Of a stretch of 5,017 bases of DNA, positions 1 through 3,929 are shown piece after piece. This DNA comes from Gp6-AA40 sp050742535 (GTDB taxonomy: Bacteria; Acidobacteriota; Vicinamibacteria; Vicinamibacterales; UBA2999): positions 1 to 5,017 of the forward strand of contig JBOGIQ010000396.1 of NCBI GenBank assembly GCA_050742535.1, read 5' to 3'. Positions within the stretch are counted from its first letter, which is position 1; the number at the start of each line of letters is the position of its first letter. The position numbers were made by a program, and so were the translations under genes. The notes beneath the pieces were generated by a model. It was not told the DNA's origin. It saw nothing but the letters and a program-made list of their open reading frames with translations, and made no database searches.

Positions 1-1
1 G

Positions 2-910
2 TTCAAGCAGGCCAGCCTGGCCGTGCCGAAAGGCCCTTCGGCTGCCGCTCAGGGCGGGCGGCCTGGTGGCCCAGGCCGTGGCGGTCCGCCGCCCGAAGTC
101 GATCTCGTGCCGACGCGCGCGATCACGGTGCGCGATCTGCTGACGCACACGTCCGGCCTCATGAGTGGTGGGCCGGGGCAGCAGACGGCGCCTGCGGGCG
201 CACAACGGACGCCGCAGGACACGCTGGCGACTTACGTGCCTCGCCTCGGCGCCGTCGCGCTCGATTTCCAGCCGGGCACGCTGTGGCGCTACAGCGGCCT
301 GCATGGTTTCGACGTGCTCTGCCGGATCGTCGAAGTCGCGTCCGGACTGACCATCGACCGCTTCATGCAGCAGCGGCTGTTCGATCCGCTGGGGATGAAG
401 GACACCGGCTTCACGATCACGCCGGCGCGGCAGCCGCGGATGGCGATCATGTATCGGCGGGTGCAGAACGGGTTCGAGCGCCAGGCGGATCAGGGTGGAC
501 TGAGCAGCCCGACGTATTTCTCCTGCTCCGGCGGCATGGTCTCGACGGCCGAAGACTATCTGCAGTTCGCGCAGATGCTCGTCAACGGCGGTGAGCTGAA
601 CGGCAGGCGGTATCTGGGCCCGAAGACCATCGCGCTGCTGGCATCGAATCACACCGGCGATCTGGTGAACGGCCAGTTCGGCCGCCCGGCGCGGGGCATG
701 GGGTTCGGCCTCGGCGTGCAGGTGGTGGAGGATCCGGTCGCGGCCGATCTGCGCCAGTCGAAGGGGACGTTCGGCTGGGCCGGCGCCTATGGCACCAACA
801 TCACCATCGATCCGCTCGAGAAGATGGTGACCATCATCATGATGCAGACGTCGACGCCGCAGCTGCAGCGCGACTTCGAGAACGCGGTGATGCAGGCTAT
901 GATCGACTAG
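2..910 (+). CDS. Serine beta-lactamase-like hydrolase (PF00144 type), 5' end missing
   Basis: Partial gene: the frame is open to the window edge, with 302 residues visible before TAG. It resembles the beta-lactamase/transpeptidase-like family of serine hydrolases and esterases (class C fold). Visible landmarks are RAITVRDLLTHTSGL (nt 107-151), WRYSG with the likely catalytic Tyr at nt 290-292, RLFDPLGMKDTGF, SGGMVSTAEDYLQFAQML, the SPKT-like YLGPKTIALLASNH, and near the C-terminus GTFGWAGAYGTNITIDP, which fills the place of the KTG-type motif. The SxxK nucleophile motif normally lies a few tens of residues before the visible part, so it is presumably just outside the window and catalytic competence cannot be judged. 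The Tyr motif reads YSG, not YxN, which I recall in some family members. A Gly/Pro/Ala-rich stretch (about nt 29-100) precedes the LLTHTSGL block. An internal GTG at nt 23 is not the real start. Signal peptide and substrate are unknown; family assignment is confident. Confidence 0.9.
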   Translation, partial: FKQASLAVPKGPSAAAQGGRPGGPGRGGPPPEVDLVPTRAITVRDLLTHTSGLMSGGPGQQTAPAGAQRTPQDTLATYVPRLGAVALDFQPGTLWRYSGLHGFDVLCRIVEVASGLTIDRFMQQRLFDPLGMKDTGFTITPARQPRMAIMYRRVQNGFERQADQGGLSSPTYFSCSGGMVSTAEDYLQFAQMLVNGGELNGRRYLGPKTIALLASNHTGDLVNGQFGRPARGMGFGLGVQVVEDPVAADLRQSKGTFGWAGAYGTNITIDPLEKMVTIIMMQTSTPQLQRDFENAVMQAMID

Positions 911-924
911 CGTCACTGACGACA

Positions 925-975
925 TTTTTTGACCGCGAAGGAGGCGAATTCGCCATCTTCGCGCTCTTCGCGGTT
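925..975. repeat. CGCGAAG-type inverted repeat before the dioxygenase gene
   Basis: A run of six T (925-930) leads into GACCGCGAAG (931-940), whose reverse complement CTTCGCGGTT closes the element at 966-975: nine Watson-Crick pairs plus one G-T. Inside is a perfect 12-bp palindrome GGCGAATTCGCC (943-954), and the right half read in reverse repeats GCGAAG at short intervals. The same T-run plus RACCRCGAAG motif recurs at 2890-2904, so this is a repeat family and not a chance hairpin. It fills most of the 80-nt gap and could fold in RNA, ending the upstream transcript or shaping the dioxygenase leader; that role is inferred. Confidence 0.7.
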
Positions 976-979
976 GCAC

Positions 980-983
980 AAGG
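980..983 (+). promoter_or_regulatory. Possible ribosome binding site for the TTG start at 991
   Basis: AAGG at 980-983 lies seven nucleotides before the TTG at 991. It is only a four-base match to the anti-Shine-Dalgarno sequence. A better GGAGG-like stretch (940-944) is within the inverted repeat, too far upstream and probably in its stem. No in-frame ATG or GTG lies between the preceding gene and TTG 991, which is why TTG is chosen. Confidence 0.35.
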
Positions 984-990
984 TACAGTC

Positions 991-1971
991 TTGCAATCCA
1001 CACTTCGCTCATTTGATCTCGCGCACCTCGCGCACCTCGAGCTGCTGACACCGAAGCCCGACGACAGCCTCAGGTTCTTCGTCAACGTGATGGGCATGAC
1101 CGAGAGCGGCCGCCGCGGCGAGTCCGTCTACCTGCGCGGCTGGGACGACTACGAGCATCACACGTTGAAGCTGACCGCGTCGAAAGCGGCCGGCATGGGG
1201 CACTTTGCCTTCCGCGCGACGAGTCCCGAGGCGCTGCAGCACCGCGTTGGCGTCATCGAACGATCAGGGCTCGGCCGCGGCTGGACCGACGGCGATCTCG
1301 GCCACGGTCCCGCCTATTCGTTTACGACGTCCGACGGCCACAACATGGAGCTCTATTACGAGACCGAGTGGTACAAGGCGCCGGCGGAGCTGAAGCCGTC
1401 GCTCAAGAACCAGGCGATGCGGTTTCCGGCACGCGGTGTCAACGTGCGCCGCCTCGATCACCTCAACCTGCTGGCGGCCGACGTGCCGGCGCTGCGCATG
1501 TTCTTCGAGGACGTGCTCGGCATGCGCGTCACCGAGAAGATCGTGCTCGACAGCGGCGAAGAAGCTGGTGTCTGGGTGACGGCGACGAACAAGACCTACG
1601 ACGTGGCCTTCACGCACGACCATTACGGCGCCATGGGCCGGTTCCACCACGCCACCTACGCGCTCGATTCGCGCGAAGAGGTGCTGCGCGCCGCCGACAT
1701 CTTCCTCGAGAACGGCGTCCACATCGAGACCGGTCCGCACAAGCACGCCGTGCAGCAGACGTTCTTCCTCTATGTCTACGAGCCGGGAGGCAACCGTGTC
1801 GAAGTCGCGAACGCCGGAGCCCGGCTGATGCTCGCCCCCGACTGGCAGCCGGTGATCTGGACCGAAACCGAGCGCAAGAAGGGGCAGGCGTGGGGCCTCA
1901 AGACGATCGAGACGTTCCACACGCACGGAACGCCGCCGATCGACCAGTACACCGGCCCGATCAAGAAATAG
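991..1971 (+). CDS. Extradiol ring-cleavage dioxygenase (catechol 2,3-dioxygenase-like, VOC superfamily)
   Basis: A 326-residue type I extradiol dioxygenase with two VOC modules (about 12-125 and 152-275) and the extended C-terminal tail seen in homoprotocatechuate 2,3-dioxygenase. Such enzymes use a metal, usually Fe(II), and O2 to open catecholic rings next to the diol; they are cytoplasmic. In the C-terminal module the expected 2-His-1-Glu ligands are His157 (RRLDHLNLL), His220 (GRFHHATYAL) and Glu271 (GGNRVEV). The GPHKHAV...Y block supplies His252 and Tyr261, matching second-sphere His and Tyr of the family. The second-sphere His of homoprotocatechuate dioxygenase (HD in VHDTAL) appears to be Tyr203 here (KTYDVAF). 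The N-terminal module also has an H-H-E set (His15, His71, Glu120). Start TTG 991 is the only reasonable initiator; the first ten or so residues look non-conserved, and LAH is duplicated at residues 10-15. The true substrate is unknown. No ring-hydroxylating or downstream meta-pathway gene is in the window. Confidence 0.9.
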   Translation: MQSTLRSFDLAHLAHLELLTPKPDDSLRFFVNVMGMTESGRRGESVYLRGWDDYEHHTLKLTASKAAGMGHFAFRATSPEALQHRVGVIERSGLGRGWTDGDLGHGPAYSFTTSDGHNMELYYETEWYKAPAELKPSLKNQAMRFPARGVNVRRLDHLNLLAADVPALRMFFEDVLGMRVTEKIVLDSGEEAGVWVTATNKTYDVAFTHDHYGAMGRFHHATYALDSREEVLRAADIFLENGVHIETGPHKHAVQQTFFLYVYEPGGNRVEVANAGARLMLAPDWQPVIWTETERKKGQAWGLKTIETFHTHGTPPIDQYTGPIKK

Positions 1972-2113
1972 CGTCCCTGGTCCTTCGTTCTTGGTTCTTG
2001 GTCCGTGCTGTGGTCCGATGTCCTTGGTCCTCAGAGGGCACAGGGACCAAGGACTAAGGACGGACGCTGGACCATGGACGGACCACACACCAAGGACCAC
2101 GGACAAAGGACGC
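1971..2113. repeat. Heptamer-based inverted repeat (TTGGTCC / GGACCAA)
   Basis: This repeat starts at the last base of the dioxygenase stop codon and runs to the conserved core of the next gene. The left arm has heptamers such as CTGGTCC, TTCGTTC, TTGGTTC and TTGGTCC in tandem (1977-2004), then GATGTCC TTGGTCC (2017-2030). The right arm carries the complements: GGACCAA GGACTAA (2044-2057), GGACCAT (2069-2075) and GGACCAC GGACAAA GGACGCC (2094-2114). The central stem is 11 perfect pairs (2020-2030 with 2044-2054) around a 13-nt loop, and the outer ends pair GCGTCC (1971-1976) with GGACGC (2108-2113). The middle of the arms pairs imperfectly. It could act as an RNA hairpin between two + strand genes or be a selfish intergenic repeat; function is unproven. 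Confidence 0.85.
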
Positions 2114-2826
2114 CTCCGCTGCGGCTGCTCTCGTCGATGGCCACGCGCCATCTGCTGGCCGATCTCGTTTCCGCGTTTTCGGACGTGATTGATCGTGGGG
2201 CGGACCTTGTCAGGTCCGCCGAGCCCGCGATTGAGGTCATCTCCATCGGCGGCGTCGAGGCGGCGAAGCGTGTTGCGGCCGGGGAGCCGTTCGACGGCGT
2301 CGTGCTGGCGTCCGGCGCGATCGATCGGCTAATCACCCAAGGGCATGTCCTGGCCGGGAGCCGCGTGGACATCGTGACGTCGCCGATGGCGGTGGCGGTC
2401 AGGATGGGCGAGTCGCGCCCGGCGATCGACACAGAGGACGCGGTCAGACAGGCGGTCGCGTCCGCCTCGACGATCGGCTATTCGACCGGCCCGAGCGGCG
2501 ATCACCTCATGGCGCTGTTCGATCGCTGGGGTATCGCCGCCGACGTGAAGAATCGGCTCGTTCAGGCACGCCCTGGAATTCCGGTCGCAACGCTCGTCGC
2601 CGGCGGTGAGGCGGCGCTCGGGTTCCAGCAGCTCAGCGAGCTGATGAACGTCGACGGCGTCGAGGTTGTCGGGCTTCTCCCTGCCGCCATTCAGGGGACG
2701 ACGACGTTTTCCGGCGGCATCGCGCAGGTGTCGGCACAGGCGGAGCGCGTCCGCGAGGTGCTGGCGTTCATGGCGTCACCGGCGATGGCGGATATCAAGC
2801 GCCGGCACGGTATGGAACCGGCGTGA
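2074..2826 (+). CDS. ModA-like substrate-binding-domain protein (PF13531 type), no signal peptide
   Basis: Type 2 periplasmic-binding-protein fold, closest to the molybdate-binding (ModA) group of ABC transporter binding proteins. With ATG 2074 it has 250 residues: LRLLSSMATR (16-25, first strand and ligand loop), IGGVEAAKRV (58-67), FDGVVLASGAIDRLI, SPMAVAVRMG, IGYSTGPSGDHL (124-135) followed by a FDRWGI helix, GEAALGFQQLSEL (178-190), LLPAAIQGTTTFSGGI, and a C-terminal SPAMADIKRRHGMEPA (235-250). No hydrophobic leader is visible, so export is doubtful, and no ABC permease or ATPase is nearby; the ligand is unknown and molybdate should not be assumed. The start is uncertain. ATG 2074 lies in the heptamer repeat and adds about 15 repeat-encoded residues; GTG 2005 would add 23 more; ATG 2137 would delete the conserved first strand. 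ATG 2074 is chosen because it keeps LRLLSS, with only a weak AAGGA (2056-2060) upstream. The gene ends at TGA before a convergent - strand gene. Confidence 0.82.
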   Translation: MDGPHTKDHGQRTPPLRLLSSMATRHLLADLVSAFSDVIDRGADLVRSAEPAIEVISIGGVEAAKRVAAGEPFDGVVLASGAIDRLITQGHVLAGSRVDIVTSPMAVAVRMGESRPAIDTEDAVRQAVASASTIGYSTGPSGDHLMALFDRWGIAADVKNRLVQARPGIPVATLVAGGEAALGFQQLSELMNVDGVEVVGLLPAAIQGTTTFSGGIAQVSAQAERVREVLAFMASPAMADIKRRHGMEPA

Positions 2827-2833
2827 GGCAGCG

Positions 2834-2997
2834 GAGGTTACGGAGTTAACGGTTTTACGGGAGAAACGAAGGAACGGAGACGAACGGAGTTTTTAACCAC
2901 GAAGATCACAAGGCCACGAAGATGTCGGCGCCCTCCGTTCGTCTTCGCTGCTCCGTTGCTCCTGTGAAACCGTTTCCTCCTTAATCTCCTTGACCTC
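2834..2997. repeat. Long imperfect inverted repeat between convergent genes
   Basis: Arms of about 55-65 nt flank a 43-nt centre. The best block is 12 perfect pairs (AGACGAACGGAG 2878-2889 with 2933-2944). Further out, CGGTTTTACGGGAG (2850-2863) matches the complement of 2959-2972 at 12 of 14 positions, and GAGGTTACGGAGTTAA (2834-2849) matches the complement of 2981-2997 with small gaps. The arms are built of ACGGAG-like words. It fills the space between the stops of the binding-domain gene and the TIGR03435 gene, so a two-way transcript-end hairpin is plausible. No T-tract follows it on either strand, so a classical terminator is not shown. Confidence 0.75.
2890..2921 (+). repeat. CCACGAAG repeat, second copy of the T-run/RACCRCGAAG motif
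   Basis: Five T (2890-2894) followed by AACCACGAAG (2895-2904), an intermediate ATCACAAGG, and a second CCACGAAG (2914-2921), giving a 17-nt period. It sits in the centre of the long inverted repeat and matches the T6-GACCGCGAAG start of the element at 925-940. I recall AACCACGAAG-type words as frequent intergenic repeats in environmental bacterial genomes; that is memory and was not searched. Confidence 0.6.
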
Positions 2998-3000
2998 AAC

Positions 3001-3762
3001 TTAATCGGGCGTCGGCCGCTCGAATCGATCCACGACAAACATCTCCGCGCTCACGCGCCGTCGTTCGAGCCGGAGGCCCAGCTGCTCCTGTATCGCAGTG
3101 AACAGCGACGGAAGTTGGTCCGTGGGCGAGGCATCGTTCGACCACCGCAGATCGATGTCGTACGTCCCTGACAGACCGGTTTCGTCCGCCACGGGCCCGT
3201 TGACCGCCGCGACCAGCTGCTGAACCAGACTCCACATCGGTACACCAGACGCCCTGAACGCGGTGCCCGATATTCCTCCCTGCGCGCATGCACGGATGGC
3301 GGGTGTCTTCTCGCAGTCGAGCGCCGATGCCTTCAGATCGCGTCCAAGCGTGCCGCGTGGAATCTGCACCAGAGCAAAACCGTCGACGAGACGGGTCTCA
3401 CGATGGAAGGTCAACTTGAACCGTTCGACGAGCAGTGCCTGCAGCATGTCTGACATCTGCTCGCGCGACGTGGACGAGGCCGGAGCAGGCTTGGCGTTGA
3501 CGTCGTAGTAGGTGTCGTCCGCCCATGCCGGCGTGCCGACGAGCTGGAAGGGCTGGAGGCCGTACGCGATGGTGACCAAGAAGCGTGCGCGCATCCGTTC
3601 TGCGCGCACCGAGCCATCGGGCGATCGCCGCAGTCCGCTCGGTGCGTCGGGTTGCGTGTTTTCCCTCACCGACGCGACGTCGAACGTAATCTGAGCGGTG
3701 AGACCCGCTGCCACCAGGACTGTCGCAACGGCGCAGACGGCGAGGCGAGCCCGTATTGCCAT
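3001..3762 (-). CDS. TIGR03435 family protein, exported, function unknown
   Basis: A 253-residue protein matching the TIGR03435 paralogous family of Acidobacteriota, whose biochemical role is unknown. Residues 1-23 form a signal peptide: basic MAIRAR, a hydrophobic core, then LTAQ with likely cleavage near Ala23. Family landmarks follow in order: FDVASVREN (27-35), SPDGSVRAERM, IAYGLQPFQLVGTPAW (65-80) and YYDVNAK, MLQALLVERFKLTFHRETR (106-124), a central variable part with two cysteines (140 and 149), VNGPVADETGLSGTYDIDL (167-185), SLFTAIQEQLGLRLE (199-213), and a C-terminal VVDRFERPTPD. Length and termini look complete, so it is probably intact and acts in the periplasm or cell envelope. 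ATG 3762 is chosen because the signal peptide begins there; no clear Shine-Dalgarno sequence precedes it. Upstream on the same strand lie the CTACCAA repeat and the receptor's terminator, suggesting its own transcription unit, though no promoter was recognised. Confidence 0.88.
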   Translation of the reverse strand: MAIRARLAVCAVATVLVAAGLTAQITFDVASVRENTQPDAPSGLRRSPDGSVRAERMRARFLVTIAYGLQPFQLVGTPAWADDTYYDVNAKPAPASSTSREQMSDMLQALLVERFKLTFHRETRLVDGFALVQIPRGTLGRDLKASALDCEKTPAIRACAQGGISGTAFRASGVPMWSLVQQLVAAVNGPVADETGLSGTYDIDLRWSNDASPTDQLPSLFTAIQEQLGLRLERRRVSAEMFVVDRFERPTPD

Positions 3763-3801
3763 ATGAGTATCCAGACGCCGCCGCGCTGGCGGGGGTTCGA
3801 C

Positions 3802-3831
3802 CTACCAACTACCAACCACCAACTACCAACT
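3802..3831. repeat. CTACCAA heptamer tandem repeat
   Basis: Four tandem heptamers: CTACCAA, CTACCAA, CCACCAA, CTACCAA (3802-3829), then CT. On the - strand they read TTGGTAG/TTGGTGG and sit in the leader of the TIGR03435 gene, directly after the T-tract of the receptor's terminator. The TTGGT core is shared with the TTGGTCC units at 1977-2030. Copy number could vary by slippage; any effect on the nearby gene is unproven. Confidence 0.85.
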
Positions 3832-3868
3832 AAAAAGGGCCCGACAGCGCGTGTGCGCCACCGGGCCC
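3832..3868 (-). terminator. Rho-independent-type terminator after the TonB-dependent receptor gene
   Basis: Read on the - strand, GGGCCCG (3868-3862) pairs perfectly with CGGGCCC (3843-3837). After a 3x3 internal loop, GCGC (3858-3855) pairs with GCGC (3850-3847) around a 4-nt loop. Five T follow at once (3836-3832). A GC-rich stem plus U-tract, about 60 nt past the receptor stop codon, is the standard intrinsic terminator layout and separates the receptor from the TIGR03435 gene. Confidence 0.75.
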
Positions 3869-3888
3869 CTGTGATCGGTCGGTCAAGC

Positions 3889-3918
3889 CGTAGCTTCCGC
3901 CTTAAGGCGGAAGCTACG
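3889..3918. repeat. 30-bp perfect palindrome (CGTAGCTTCCGCCTT arms)
   Basis: The arm CGTAGCTTCCGCCTT (3889-3903) is followed with no spacer by its exact reverse complement (3904-3918); the centre is CTTAAG. It lies 11 nt beyond the receptor stop on the - strand and before the U-tract terminator. Because + strand translation gives SFRLKAEAT, a string I recall as common at protein ends and in intergenic sequence of Vicinamibacteria-type genomes, it is probably one copy of a dispersed palindromic (REP/MITE-like) element. A transcript-stabilising 3' hairpin is another possibility. Confidence 0.8.
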
Positions 3919-3929
3919 ACGTCGGTGGC

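Noticed and set aside
911..930. Possible terminator after the serine hydrolase: CGTC-ACT-GACG followed by six T.
   Set aside because: The stem is only four pairs and three bases separate it from the T-run. The T-run is better explained as part of the T-RACCRCGAAG repeat, since the second copy has it too.
1368..2057. A 229-codon + strand frame overlapping the dioxygenase gene.
   Set aside because: It is a shifted-frame shadow, very rich in Arg and Ala with no family resemblance, and it ends in the heptamer repeat.
1264..2151. A 295-codon open frame on the - strand, antisense to the dioxygenase gene.
   Set aside because: It covers strongly conserved VOC coding sequence and the heptamer repeat, its product is Arg/His/Val-rich with no recognisable domain, and long antisense frames are expected in GC-rich DNA.
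2890..2921. CRISPR-like repeat pattern (two CCACGAAG units).
   Set aside because: There are only two 8-nt units with a 9-nt spacer, far too short for CRISPR repeats and spacers, and no cas gene is present.
3763..3831. Promoter search upstream of the TIGR03435 gene (TTGGTA-like -35, GATACT-like -10).
   Set aside because: GATACT lies only three bases before the ATG, and the TTGGTA words belong to the tandem repeat with no consistent spacing, so no promoter can be supported.
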